Assembly: GCA_036971715.1 (NCBI GenBank)
Contig: JAVHJL010000008.1
Location: 2,232,001-2,296,000 of the forward strand
Length of the DNA stretch: 64,000 bases
Direction: 5' to 3'
Origin: Arthrobotrys musiformis
Taxonomy: Eukaryota; Ascomycota; Orbiliomycetes; Orbiliales; Orbiliaceae
The notes below the pieces were generated by a model. It saw only the letters and a list, made by a program, of their open reading frames with translations, did not search any database and was not told where the DNA came from. Shown piece after piece: positions 22,147 through 34,890 of this stretch (the first letter of the stretch is position 1; every line of letters begins with the position of its first letter). Made by a program: the position numbers and the translations under genes.

Positions 22147-23328
22147 TGGATAACCTACGAGCATACTGATGCTGATATTCCATCAATGGGCCGGTGGGGT
22201 GGGTTTTGATTTGGTTCCTGGTTTTACATGGCGGTTATACATGGCGAAAAAAAGTCGGCGTTCCCCGTTCCCTAGCCTTGTTCTGTTTTTTTTTTGTCTC
22301 CCATGTCACGAGGCGGTGGAATATGTTTTGTAAAAAAGATATTATGAGACACGCGATGGATAGAATGTGTCATTACAAGATTATAGTAGAGGAGTGAAAG
22401 AATCAATATTAATCAAGAGCTTTGTGTCGATATCGTAGAAAACTGATTGTTTTACAGATCGATATACTTTCGTGGCCTTCAGCAATGGGAGATTTATAAC
22501 AACAAATTCTACTTCCTCCTGCACAGAAGCTTAAGTATTAGTAGCCGTAATCCAAACTCTAGGTGGTAGTGAGTAGTGAACGAATATATGCCTGAACCGC
22601 CTGTATCGTGGCTTAAATTAAATCATGCAGCCTTGTGGATATCTTGTCGCCGCTAAGCATGCAGTGTTTGATAATTGTGCCTATAGTATACTCCTAACTC
22701 GATTAGACGGTTCTGTGTGTTGATAATACTAATATTGCCTGTTATACAGATCCAGATCCCCAGCGATGTTGCATTTTGGGGGGCTTTGTCGATGCGCCGA
22801 TGGCCCAACCGAAAATTCGCTCTGTAAAAACTCCAAAGAATCTATAGATCGAGTGATGTAGCTCTTGTATTGCCTCTGGGACTATTTACAAGATGGGTTG
22901 CAACATTGGTGTCATAGTACCTATTAATTTACTTTTCAAATCCGCCTCGAGTGCATGAAGTCGAGGCTATAGCGCTACCTCAGAGCCTTTAGCTCTCAAA
23001 TCTGTTGTATTTGGTTTATCTGAGTATAATAGGCTACTTAGGTGAGTAATCGTCCAACAGCTGGCCCAATGCGGTAGTGTGCCTACTTAGGTAGGTCACC
23101 GCCGGCAACCGCAGCGCAGCTTCGTAGGCGGTCAATCGTGTCCACGCCAGCAATTCACACTACAACGGGCTCTATATATTATACGTCCATTGACTGATTT
23201 TTGACATCCTCATAACCATCAACATCTGCTTTCTCAAGTAGTTCATCTATCTATCTTTTATCATCTCCAGCCACCTTTAAACCAACATCCATCCCGGGTT
23301 TACCAGAATCTTCTTCATATCATTCGCT
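22147..23328. other. Intergenic region between the two TPR-SET genes
   Basis: About 1.2 kb with no gene seen. It is AT-rich in the middle and holds CCTACTTAGGTAGGT-type words near 23083. The last 100 bases before 23329 are CT-rich with CATC repeats, fitting a 5' leader. Confidence 0.5.
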
Positions 23329-25830
23329 ATGTCTGTCGGGGATGATGTATCCACCGGCCTGCGGGTAAAAGCCCAATTCACCAGCTTCGAATGGAACCAA
23401 CTTAAGATGCAAGGTCTCGTTCAGGAGCGTGCTCAAGCTCTCGCCGGGCAAAAGATTCCTTTGGCGCCTTACATGACCAAAGAACACCTCATATCGCTTC
23501 TGCGAGACCGTGAACCAGTCGACGAAGGATCATCGTTCTCCGATGCCAAATACAATTTAACGGAGTACTACGTCGAACCCTATCCACCTTCCAACAAACC
23601 TCTTAAGGAGCTGAGGAATATCACATTATCCGATCTCAGGATCGAGACTCGTCATCTTGGATCCAGGATTTTTGTCAAGACCGTCTGTGCGGCGAAGAGG
23701 ATCGCGTGTGTGTCGGTCATAGTGGAGGATGAGAAGGGTGTTCCTGGCCAATTACAGATATTTAATCTGGGCAGGAAGGTCGATTTGGAGGAGTTCTTGC
23801 CTGTTGGGCAGATTTTGTGTGTCAAGGAGCCGTTTTTTAAATTTTCTACAACGGCGATACAGAGCTTGAGGGTTGATCATTTTGAGGATTTGGTGTTGCT
23901 GGATGATTGCGATGAGGAAGTTCCTAATGTTTGGAAGGTTATTGTTGATAAGAGTGCGGAGGGTTGTAAAGAGTTCGGGAACCAGGCTTTCCAAGGCGGG
24001 AAAGTGGCTGAAGCTATTAAATGGTATGTACCCACTGCGTTTTCGTTTTCGTCATAAAAATATCGGCTAAAGGGCCTTTCCCACACTACAGGTACACAAA
24101 GGGCCTGGATATCTTGACCTCTGGTCGAGAGAATCCGGCTGTAGACGAAGACGCCGAAAAGTTGGGCCAGGAGAATGGCGCAAAAACTGTCAGAGTCGCA
24201 CTCTTACTAAATAGGGCCCTGGCCTACCTCTACCGCGGGGAGGACGAACGTGCAGTTCAAGACTGTGAAGCAGTTCACTTGTACATGGGCCCAAATAGAA
24301 AGGCTCTCTACCGCCAAGCGGAGGCTCTCTATAACCTTCGCCGCTTCGAAGATTGTGCCCGTATACTAGCTCGACTACTGTCACTATGTCCTGACGACAA
24401 AGATGGAAAAAGCAAGTTCCAAATTGTTCGCCAACGTCTACTCGAGCAGATCAGGGGCCAATACGACTTCGCGAATATGGTGGAACTGGCGAAGAATGAT
24501 TACGTCGGTCAGGAGTTCAATTTCGCGGATTATACGGCTCCTGTATACGCTAAAACTTCTGATATCAGTGGGAACGGGTTGTTCACGAGAAAGGATGTTA
24601 AGATGGGAGATCTGCTCTTTGTTTGCAAGGCCTTCATGAACTGTAGAGGTTCGGATAATGGTGTTTCCGTGATGATTCGTCCTGCGGAATTGCACGTAGA
24701 CCAAGGAGTTGGAGCCTTCTTATCCAGTGCGGTATTAGAGAAACTAAGGAAGAATCCCAGCGCATATGACGCTATTTTAAAGCTTCATAACGCATACGGC
24801 AAGCGTTGGAGGACGGGCCAGGAGGATAATAAGGCCGTTGATGCGTAAGTGCCTCTCCTTTGAAACTACGTTTTTCTGTACCGACTGTGGTCATGGCTGA
24901 CGTTATCAAAGCTTCTTGGTAAGGAATATTTGTAACAGCAATGCCTTCGGCTCTTGTTCATACTACGACGACTTCCCAGAGATGCGCGCACAGGACGGAA
25001 TTCCAGCGGCTAGAAACCCCAAGAAAACGATGGAAGAACCATTCGATCCCAATTCCGGCCTCTGGATCCTTCCTTCCTACATGAATCACTCTTGTATCCC
25101 CAATGCTCGTCGCACTTTCCTCGGCAATATGATGATCCTCCGCGCCGTTGTCGATATGCCGAAGGACACGGAGATCCTCGTCACCTACACCGACTGTAAC
25201 CTTCCATACAAAGATCGGAAGAAGATAATAGAAACAAGCTGGAAGTTCACCTGCAACTGCAAGCTCTGCCAATTCCAATCCGCTCCTGGTGTTAGCGAAG
25301 CCCTCGAGAACGTGATGAAAAAGATTCACCCCATCATCGTCCGCACCAGCGAGGGGACGCCAAAAATCTCAGACGTGGAACAGTTAAGAAGATTGATTAT
25401 CGAGCTAGAGAAATTATACATCTTCGAAGCACATATTGTTCCGCGTCCGTACTTGGGCGAACATATCCTCCGACTCTATGGGCTTCTAAACCATATGGGA
25501 GAGATGAGGCCAGCGTTTGATACGCTACATGCAGGTCCGCCGGCCTGGGGGGCTGTTTTTAAGATTGAACCGGAAACTGGGGTGGATTTTGAGCATAAAG
25601 GATGGGCTGATGCGGATTTGGTGAGGGCATACGTTAGACTTGCTACTTTGGCCGGGATTTTGGGGGGGAAGGTGTTTGAAGATTGGAAGGCGGTTGCGAA
25701 GGATTGTTATCGCGTTGTTGCGGGGGAGGATGTGACTTTTGAGGGAACCTTTGGGGCTGTTATTAGACAGTTCACAGAGCTTGAGAATGGTTCGGACGGA
25801 AAGGTGGATAGGCCTTCGAAGCCTGGTTAA
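23329..25830 (+). CDS. TPR-SET domain protein with N-terminal OB-like module (copy 2)
   Basis: A paralogue of the gene directly upstream. Exons 23329-24023, 24092-24844 and 24912-25830 (68- and 67-nt introns) join in phase to 788 residues. The putative OB-like module (about 104-195) has GQILCVKEP and SLRVDHFED, matching copy 1 in order and spacing. A clear TPR region follows (about 210-340), with GNQAFQGGKVAEAIKW and ALYRQAEALYNLRRFEDC. The SET N-part is SDISGNGLFTRKDVKMGD near 387, the catalytic core YMNHSCIPNARR near 540 and the Tyr motif EILVTYTD near 570. The zinc ligands TCNCKLC are near 597. AKDCYRVVAGEDVTFE near the C-terminus matches copy 1. It lacks copy 1's N-terminal hydrophobic extension. 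All main SET motifs are intact, so it should be active, though the substrate is unknown. Confidence 0.9.
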
Positions 25831-26301
25831 ATAGGTACCGATTAATGTTCTAACTTGTGTACAAAAAATTGCTAGGGAGATCATAATAATAGAATGGGTG
25901 GTTACGAATGTGGACGATAGTCTCAACACCAGTGCGAATGCCGCCTTGCAGCATATGATTATTCTGCAAGTACATTTTACAAGATAGGCAGCCAGCGCAA
26001 TCGAATTGAATAGCCCACATTCGCCAACTTTGTCTTGAAGTCCTTAAGAAATAATCCTAGCCATGCTCACCGAATTGTGCGTATAAAATATTTCATTGTT
26101 TTTTTGAAATGAAGAAGGGAAGTCTATAGGCTAAAGTACTACATTAAATATAGGCTAACATGCTCAAGCGTTCAGAGTACCACCATCCAACCTTCTACCA
26201 CGTGCTGTATTAATTATAGTCACTTTTCTTGCGAACAAAAGAAAAACCCCCTAACCTACTGTCGCTCTCTTTTCTAGTTTCGACGGGCCAACTCGAGAAG
26301 A
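25831..26301. other. Intergenic region between convergent genes
   Basis: 470 bases between the stops of a plus-strand and a minus-strand gene. AT-rich, no coding signal; holds both 3' flanks. Confidence 0.5.
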
Positions 26302-27917
26302 CTATGATAAGTTTTCTGTGGAGTCCTTAACTTCGTATAGCCTTGCGTACTCCCCAATCTTATCCGCAGCTTGTTTCCTTCCTCCAGAAGCCTGGCATAC
26401 CATTGCATACTTGACACAATTTTCGGTGATGCTGGTCGCTCGTGGCCCATCTTCCAGAACGGTTAGGATGCCTGCGGCTAGTTCTTCTGCATTCTCATCT
26501 GGCGCTGTCTTCCTTGAAGCCCAGACACCTACGCCAAGCCATTCAGCGCGCGCGGCCATGTCGTAGTTGTCAAACCATTTAGGGAGAATGACATGCGGCA
26601 CCCCCGCCCTAAGATATAATGTCAACAGTCAGAGCTTACAAGTTGTTAATTTAGTGATTGCTTACCAGAGAGCTTCATAGAAGGAATTAGCCCCTCCGTG
26701 GTGAACATTGCAGACGATGTCACCGGTATTCAACAGATCCATCGGTGAATTTTCCAACCATCGTACAATCTTAACTCTATCCTCTTCCTTCCCGATGAAC
26801 TTTTCAACTAACTCAGTGTGCCTCTCAACCTCCTTCCATTTCCACAGGATCTGTACGTGGGGCAACTTGTCGATAACAGTACTTATACCCTTCAACACCT
26901 CTGTTGCATGTTTTTCATAGAAGTTACAGTGCGTGCCAAGATTGATCAAAACCGTAGGCGCACGTTTAATCCACACCAGAAGCGGGTCATCGGATTTGAT
27001 GCTCGATGGGAAGATTATGGGACCGCAGTTTGTTACCACCTCGTCGTCGAATTTGAAGGGGTAGTCAATTTCTGGGAGGCAGGGGGTGATCTGTGGGGCT
27101 CCTTCTAGATCGAGGATTGGGTGGGGGCCTTTCAGACCCATTGCCTTTCGACGCTTATCAATGGCTTTTCGTTTGGAGGAAGTCATGATGGCGGTGAAGA
27201 AGGTGAGGAAGATGTAGATATTGGCTGGTTTGAGACGGAGGGGAACTGGATAGGAGTATCCGGTGCCGGAGCTGGTGGTATGTTAACTTTACGTCCCCGA
27301 GGGTTATGTGGATGGTAACTTTGGACTTACACTGGAACCCTCCACATGGTATTAAACTTTGGCATCATCCCGCCGACACACTCCTTCAGGAAGTTCGGCC
27401 AAAGAACGACATATGGTTGTTTAGTCAACCTGACGGCATCGAATCCCTGCCAAAACAGGCTGTCGACAACAGCAACAGCAGGTCGTACGTCCTTAATGAT
27501 TTCAACCACGCTCTGTACGCTGTCCGCATATCCATCCGCTTCTTGGTGGTTCAGGAGCTTATCGAATGTCGGTTTGAAGTGTTTTCGGAAGGTCTTGAAG
27601 CGCGGGGAGTGTGCCTGGGTTCGTGGGTCTGGATGGATGACCTGCATCGAGACGCCTACGACGGTATGGCGTTTGACGGCTTCTTTGTCCTTCAGGGTGG
27701 TATTCGGGGATCCATTGGCCACCGGGGAGGGATTGGACTGGTCTGCGAAGTCGACGATGAAGTTTAGGGACTTATCGAGATTGGTGTCCTGAAAGCTAGC
27801 GATATGGAGGTCATATTTCCTCGTCAGAAGGAGCTCGTAAAGCGTCGCCAGATGAACGTTCGCCTGACCGAGCTCCGGGTGCGTCAGGAACAATATCGAT
27901 GGACGGTGGGTAGGCAT
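26302..27917 (-). CDS. Family-1 UDP-glycosyltransferase
   Basis: Predicted to transfer a sugar from a nucleotide donor to a small lipophilic acceptor. Exons 27917-27331, 27271-26666 and 26608-26302 (59- and 57-nt introns) join in phase to 499 residues. The N-terminal acceptor half starts SILFLTHPELGQANVHLATL, a GT-B first strand-helix. The C-terminal donor half has VLINLGTHCNFYEKHATEVL near 300. The signature region is WLENSPMDLLNTGDIVCNVHHGGANSFYEALWAGVPHVILP, spanning about 370-410, quoted here only as its landmarks HHGGANS and AGVPHVILP. A hydrophobic segment in exon 2 (about 205-218, ANIYIFLTFFTAIM) may touch a membrane. No secretion signal is seen. The intron between the halves removes an in-frame stop, which supports the model. 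The acceptor cannot be told from the sequence. Confidence 0.85.
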
Positions 27918-30000
27918 CTTGGCGGGATGTTGGAAGGTGTTCGGGATTGGGATGATGTTGGTGGATTGGTTTCCTCCGATGATATTTGAAGCTAGGTCTA
28001 TTGAGATATAGAGCTAGCTTTATATCAGGCCGTCTGTCAGTTCAAAGAAAAAAAAGAGGTCAATTCACCAAAACTAATGCGGAGGGCAACGACCTCCTTT
28101 TGAACCCGAAACGCCACCACCACAAGATATTCAACTACTTATTCTACACACGCAAGCAAAGCAAAGCTCCTTTCCCTTGCGAATTGCGATACGATCCCGG
28201 ACCGAGTGAAGGGGAAGAGTCCATTTTCGAAGAGGAACCCGGCAAAGTATCCTGTCGGTTCGGACCCCCTTAAAGTCTTAGCTCTGGATCTAACCCTAGC
28301 TCCCTCTCTCGGTGTCTCTCATCGCGGGTGGGGAGAAAGAGGTTCGAGCTATGCATCGCAGAGCTGCAGGTCAGTTGGGCGTTCCCGCAACACCACCAAG
28401 CCCTGCCAAGGACTGGGGTTCACGAGCAAGGGTCTGCGAGGGAAGCTGTCAATGCAATTTTACTAATTTTGGATCTTTCGCATTTGCCCCATATCTTTAA
28501 TCGATTTCGAAATTGCATTTTAATTCAATTGAAGGCGGAATACTGGATCTTTCGGCACGTACCTCTCGTTTTCTCCGTCGTTACATTTAATTTACTCACT
28601 AAAAACAGTCGAGCCCGTCTCAGTCCAAAACCGATGAAAGCTTATGCAATGCTTAGGGTTCGAGGAGAAGAGAACAGAGTGCAGTTGTGGATCCAAGGAA
28701 GCAGCTCGTCCCGAGTACCGAATTACTACGGCGCTATTCCCAAAACCGTAACCACTAGATGCTCATCTGTTCTAGCTCGAGCTTGTTAGCTTCCATGAAC
28801 CCCCATCGATGAAGGGGTGGGTGGATGGTACGGCTCTCCGGAGCTATGACTTTTTTTCTCATGCAATCAAGACGCACGTTCCGCGATGGCCGCATTTAAT
28901 TCATCTGGCATTGGTTGTTGTGGATGGATAAGGAAGATACGAAATATCTTCCGGATACGCTATCCAGATCGAACCAAGATCGAGATATATGTCTGGCACA
29001 TCACAATGTGACGTCTCAATCAAATGTCGCAACTGAGCTAGCCAAACTTTACGAGTGTTCTGAGGCTTGCATGTTTGAGAGGGTACGTATATACGTATCT
29101 AACCGCCAGGGCGACCGGCATGCAGGTCATTCAGCATCATGTCACAGATCGGAACGGCTTTTTGGGGGTTAAGCGTTCTTGGATTGCTTGATAAGCCGTG
29201 CAGCGTAAATTAAATGGCCGGCTTGAATCCATGGCACTGACATCGTGGAAAACCCGGGAATCGCGATACAGACACCACCAACTCCAGCCAGACGGTGGCC
29301 CTAGCTTAGCTCGAAAGGATTCGATTCAAACATTTACCAACACAACGTGACAAAAAAAGGTGTCATGGATGTGGGAAAGCGTACAAGGTTCCTATCGCCA
29401 TCAATGGGGACATGTGATCCTAAATATTTGTTTGCTCTTTCGGGGGAGGATTGAATCATGCATACGAGATACTTTGCAACCGGCATCCAGGAGTTATTGT
29501 CCATTGCCAATATCTTGCCTATATGTGCCAAGTTTAAGGTGTTGGAAATTGGGAGTTGTAGGAAGTCCTACTGGGAGGTTACACAGAGGGGGGAGCACTC
29601 CTCGATTGTTGCACAGAGGATGATCATGTCCCCGGTCGGTATGGTTTCACAGACTCCCATTAACTACAGTTGCAACAAACTTTACTAACGTACGGAGCAT
29701 ACGCAAGAGTTACCAAGTATTACTCTATCATGATATCAATATTATTTATCGTTACGCTATATACAGTTATATACACTCATCGGGAACATCTCGGCGATGG
29801 TAAATCTTCATCATACGCTGAAGATACTCTTTTAACTTCTCTTCCCCGACCAAAATTGAACAAAAAATCGCCATAGAACTCCGACTAATATATACATTCA
29901 GGAATATTCGAATCTGCACGTGCGCACAAAAAGTCAATCGTCTATCTACCCAACACCTCTTGTTTAATGCCACCCTTATTCGGTACCCGCAACATTATCT
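27918..30000. other. 2.1-kb intergenic region
   Basis: No supported gene. The 153-codon frame at 28328-28789 starts at a non-ATG codon, overlaps other frames of similar length and has no motif. The same applies to 28915-29172 and 29360-29688. The first 60 bases are the promoter side of the glycosyltransferase. Confidence 0.5.
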
Positions 30001-31724
30001 CTAATTCGGCAGGACTTCTACAACTGCGCCCGCGGTATTCAAACTTGAGGTCCTGAGATCTTCGCTACTATCGCTCAAGGTCGTTGTGATCGCAACAGTC
30101 TCGTTTTCTTGCTGCCTCTTCTCGAGCAGGAGAGTGCCGAGTGGGCCGGCGGTCTCGTCGAAGCCGACATCTTTGGAGTAGATCTGCTTGCCGCGGAGCC
30201 ATGTCTCGCAGACAATACCGTCAAGGACCTTATCCTCGTACGGCGTGATTTTATTCTTGAAGTGCATTTCGGAGGTTGTGACCTATAATGCATCGGTTAG
30301 TCTGGGTAATTCTCGAAGCAACGATTCCGTCCTTCCGAATGGCTTACCTTAAAGCTGGCCTCTGGGTCGAAAACGCAGATATCCGCGTCATACCCGACCG
30401 CGATCTTGCCCTTCTTACCCAACAACCCAACCTGCCTTGCCGTCTCCTCCGACGTCCACTTGCTGATTTGTACCAGATCGACACCGCGCTTCTTACCCTC
30501 AGTCCACAGAACGCTCAGTCCCAGACCGACGGTGCTGATACCACCCCACGCCTGGAAGAAATCACCACCGCCAACAAGCTTCAAATTCGGTGTGCACGGC
30601 GAGTGGTCACTAACCACCGTCGAGATCAAACCGTCTTTAAGCGCATCCCACAAACCATCCGAATTCGCCTTTTCTCTAATTGGAGGGCAGCATTTGTGTC
30701 TTGTGTCACCGTCTTTGATATCCTCAGCCGCTAGGGCAAGGTAATGGAAACATGTTTCCGCTGTGATTTTGACGCCTTTCTCTTGTGCTTCTTTGAGCAT
30801 CGGGAGGCATTGGACGGCGGAGAGGTGGACGATGTGGAGAGGGAGATTTGGGGCTACCGGCGCCGAGTTTACGATTTCGGCGAGGGCGTAAGTTTCGAAT
30901 GCGGGTGGGCGGGATGCGAGGAAGGTGGAGTAGGATTCTAGGGGTCCGGCTGGCGCTAGTGGGGCGTCTCCGTGGAGGACTGCGTCACCGACTGACATCT
31001 ACTGTATTTGTTAGGAACCGGTTCATTGAGGGTAAAGCGAAGAATATCTGGCGCACTTACCGAAATTGGAGGTAGCTTTTCAGCGTGGAACATGAGGAGC
31101 GTATCCTCATCCTTCAACGCTGTCATTGCCTTTGCGATATCTTCTGTGGATACTGCTGGGAATTCTTCGACCTACACACGGACATGAATTAGTAACACTG
31201 CTTCTCCCAATCGAGGCGGGTGTTCAACTTACACCGGAATCGATCAAGAAACACTTAAACCCCCTAACACCCTCCTTTACCAGATCTCTTAGGTCTCCAT
31301 CGTTTCCTGGAATCACACCGCCATAAAACCCAACATCGACCCAGCACTGACCCCTCGCCGCATTGACTTTGAGATGCAAGTTCTCGACAGTCGTCGTCGG
31401 CGGAATAGCATTGAGAGGCATATCAACCACTGTCGTCACGCCACCGAACGCCGCAGCTCTAGTACCAGTTTCGAACCCTTCCCACTCCGTTCTCCAGCCC
31501 GGTTCGTTAAGATGGACATGAGCGTCTACCAGACCCGGCATGAGAACCTTTGGCGAATAGTCCTTATATATTGTTCCAGCTGCGAATGAGCTTTGGGGTA
31601 GAAGCTTGGTGTGTACGCCCATTATTTTCCCCGTGGAGGTCGAGATTACAATTGTGGCGGGCGTAAGTCTGCCATCGATAACGGCATTTGAGGATGCGAG
31701 AACCGTGGTCGTCGAGGGTTCCAT
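30001..31724 (-). CDS. DAL1: Allantoinase
   Basis: Hydrolyses allantoin to allantoate in purine-nitrogen salvage. Four exons (31724-31233, 31171-31061, 30998-30348, 30282-30001) all join in phase 0 across introns of 61, 62 and 65 nt, giving 511 residues. The fold is an amidohydrolase. VDAHVHLNEPG near residue 70 gives the first two metal-binding His. EWEGFETGTRAA and DMPLNAIPPTTT are allantoinase-type rather than dihydroorotase-type sequences. GFKCFLIDSG near 158 holds the Lys that is carbamylated in this family. LMFHAE near 193 and LHIVHLSA supply further His, and VVSDHSPC supplies the metal-binding Asp. The symbol follows yeast DAL1. It lies near two other minus-strand catabolic enzymes (FAD oxidase and TauD type), but 5.6 kb away, so no cluster is proven. 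Confidence 0.92.
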
Positions 31725-34186
31725 CTTGGCGAGAGTTGTGTTGTCGATGCTGCTGCTTGCGTTGTGTAACGATAGCTCGATCTGGAAAGATTAGAAGCAG
31801 ATTCGACTCGACTTAAATTGCTTCTCTGTCGCTGTTATATATAGGTTTTATACGCAGTTACAATTATCGCGGAGAGTATCTCTGGTAGAGGGTTTTCGAA
31901 GAGCAGACAGAGGATGAAATATTCTCGTGAGGTCCTTTTAACTTTTTTTAGATTCTGGAACTATGTTCTCCCCGTTCGGCTCCTGCTCTATTTAACTCTT
32001 TGAGCTCCTCTTGACTTTCGGATGTATCCCACGTTTTTGGTTCGGAAGGTTTCAGAGATAAGAACCACGCAGGTTATGCACGCTACCCCCAAATGATGTG
32101 TCGACGGTGTGTGGCTTTGTTGGGGGCAAAACAAGTTGGGTTAGATAAGAATCGGTATTGTGCGCCCTTGACCTTGCGGTTTTCCTATCTTATTCTCTTT
32201 CCTGTGCGATATTGACCAATCGACTAATCTCTAACCCTTGAAATATATAGTATAAAGAAAAAAAAATTGCTGAACGGAAAAGTCTTATCAAAGCTGGAGT
32301 TCTTTGAGGAAGCTCCAAGAGTTTGCGTTGGCAAAGAACTTTCGTCAACTCCCCGGCGAAAGAAAAAAGAAAGATCGGTCGATAATCGACAAAAAGTGCG
32401 GGGAAGCGACAGTAGATGCCGATTTTAATTAAAATTGACAATTCAAGTTTTTAATATTTCTGGGGAAAAGAAAAAGGATGGGATGGGAAAGCCTCCCTTT
32501 TGTGGGGTGCATGAAGGTTTTATACATGAGTTTCTCGTTATCAGTTTCTTGACGTGGGTAGGCATTTACAGCAGACCAGGGGCGTGGGATGGATAGTGCC
32601 GTTGATAGGTTATTTGTTCATGATAAGCTGGCTTAGCTAAAGGTTATCGACGGAAAAGACGGAGCTATGTGAAAGCGATCTGGAATGCCAGCTAGCTGTT
32701 GTAGCTTGATTCCGTTCTGCGCGGAGATGTCACTGTTGCGGTCGCCGCTCGAGCCAAGCGGGACGCAGGACCTAAATTCTTGCTTAATCGGTCGATTTTT
32801 ACATAACTGCTCCGTGCTGGCACCTCGCAGTTTGGTTTTTCGCAGTTGTCCGGCTTGAAACTAAGTGCTCAACTAACTAGAAGTGTTTTTTTTTTTTAGA
32901 ATATTCATTACCCTATAGCTTTATTTTCTTTTTCTCCTTCCGCCTGACTAAAAAGCGGTGAGGTAGTAGACACATAAAATGAAATATTGACAGCTGCCCT
33001 CGGCTTTAATGCATATTTGGGAGGAAAGAAAAAAAATTTAAGGGCGTGAAACTTAAGAAATTGGTTTACAACATTTTAGTAGTCCAGCTAGAAAGGGTAT
33101 TTTGGTTTTGCCCAGTTGGCACTTCATGCAAAATTCAAGATTTGCGGTACGGAATCGGTCTAGTTTAGAGGTATATCAGACAGGCCCTAGACTTTTGGCC
33201 CGAGTGAGCATCAGTGGCGAAATAAATACAGTAAACGTAAAGTATTCACGCGAATTTCTGGGCTGGAATTCTGATGTTTTCGAAAAGTACCTTCTTTCCG
33301 ATAGAGAACTGGTTTTATATTCATTTTATGACGTTTGTAGGTTTTATTTGTTTCATGTTCTTCCCATGCAAACAAGTGAACAAGCTTGTGCAACAAAACG
33401 TACTGCTTTTACAACAGATCCCTCGAGGGAAATGCAAACCCGGATAGAGTTGAGGATCAGCATCTGAATCCATGCTGCTGCATGGTGAAGATCTTGAGAT
33501 TGGCCCCTAAGCTATTGGGCAAACACGCCAGACTCGGCGACCAGGTTCTTGAGACTCCGGAGCCTCGCAAGCCACATTCATCCCGCGCTGTTATTGACGC
33601 TGTTTATTGCATGGAAAAGATGACTCCTAAAAACCTTGCCGCCAGGATAGGTTCAGCGGTTGAATTGTGGCAGGCCGGACGTTTGGACCCAGCTAGCTCC
33701 GGCGCAGTGCAAATACGACCTAAGTGGAGCTAGGTTCAATCAATAGATGTATAAACGCGGCACAGCGTTAGTTTCGATAGGAAACCTACGGGTTCCTCGC
33801 GCCAATCTTGAATGCGGATTGTATGACACGTCCATAAATCTATGCTCTTCGAAGTTCAGATTGGCTTTATGAAGAGTCGACTAAATCGTGTCACGGCGAT
33901 GGCGGTGCTTGAGAAGCGGTACTTTCGTCCTTCAAGGAAGTCTATAGTTTGATATATACGTAGTTCCCTTAGTGGACAATCTTTATGCTGTTAGGGTTGT
34001 AGAGTTCCACGATCAATATGTCTGAAGAGGCCTCCTCAAAAAGAAATATTGATCGCTTAGATTAGGAAAATCTACTTTCTATATGCATTATTGAGGCGCA
34101 GAAGCTAGAGTTCATGACACGACCGTATCATTCACGCCACTAGAGTCTGAACACCAGTCCTGCACTCATAACTTTATTCTCTTTTC
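31725..34186. other. 2.5-kb intergenic region
   Basis: No gene I can support. Poly-T and A/G-rich runs occur near 32260, 32890 and 33030. Frames such as 33102-33467 and 33386-33733 overlap on the same strand and have no motif. The first 100 bases are the allantoinase promoter side. Confidence 0.5.
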
Positions 34187-34621
34187 TTAACTACCCTTTA
34201 TACCGATTATGAAATTATAGTCAAGTGGGTATATAATAGCCTCTTTCTGTATGGATTTGAAACGACCGGTAATTATAGACTCGCCACATATCAAGCAAGA
34301 TATATGCTTGGTCTCGTATCCGGACGTCACAAAATGCCCTGGGAACGAGACCACATATGCCTCGTGATTGAGATGGTAATCTGATTGGATACTGGTACCT
34401 CCGTTAGTATCCACAAAGTCTTGAAGGATTTAACCTCTCGCTTTGCTGTAATTCGGTGGGAAGACCATGGTACCACCAGCGAATGGGAAAAAAGGAGGCT
34501 CAAGTGAGTCTCCACTATTCGCATCGAGGCCAAGAGCTGGGGATGGCCGTATACGAGAGCCAAAGAGTTCCATGACCAGAACTGGTCTAAGGATACCGCA
34601 GCCAAGATAACACATGCTCAA
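34187..34621 (-). pseudogene. Possible pseudogene with one in-frame stop
   Basis: An ATG at 34621 opens a minus-strand frame that runs 62 codons to a TAA at 34430-34432. It then continues in the same frame to a second stop at 34187, for 144 sense codons in all. Both parts have a similar protein-like composition (AGGTMVFPPNYSKARG before the stop; SFPGHFVTSGYETKH and SCLICGES after it). The stop could be a C-to-T change such as RIP produces, from CAA. A TACTAAC branch-like word lies just after it, so a small intron is conceivable, but the donor would leave only about 36 nt. No family is recognised. It lies just upstream of a secreted-protein gene on the other strand. Confidence 0.3.
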
Positions 34622-34745
34622 TGCTCAGTGTAACCTCTGGAACAGTCATCTTGGGCCTTTGCAGACAGGATAGGATCAAGTATCCAAGGGATCTACCTTA
34701 AATCCAAGGGACCCTATCCTCAATAAAACGTACCTGCTTTTTGTC

Positions 34746-34753
34746 TATAAATA
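34746..34753 (+). promoter_or_regulatory. TATA-like box of secreted-protein gene
   Basis: TATAAATA 138 bases before the ATG at 34891, followed by a CT-rich leader. Confidence 0.45.
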
Positions 34754-34890
34754 CCGACCTTGTCGCACTTGTACTTTACCTTTATTCTCTATCACTACCT
34801 TCATCAGCATCTGCTTGTCTAGTTCTGCATTCTATAAAATACTTTCCCCCGGTATCATTCTATACCTGTTCACCTACGTCGAGTTTTATC

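Noticed and set aside
27306..27792. Two plus frames of about 150 codons opposite the glycosyltransferase
   Set aside because: They overlap each other and the minus strand encodes a clear GT-B protein with consistent introns.
28328..28789. A 153-codon plus frame in the 28-kb gap
   Set aside because: It begins at a non-ATG codon, overlaps other frames of similar length and has no motif or splice context.
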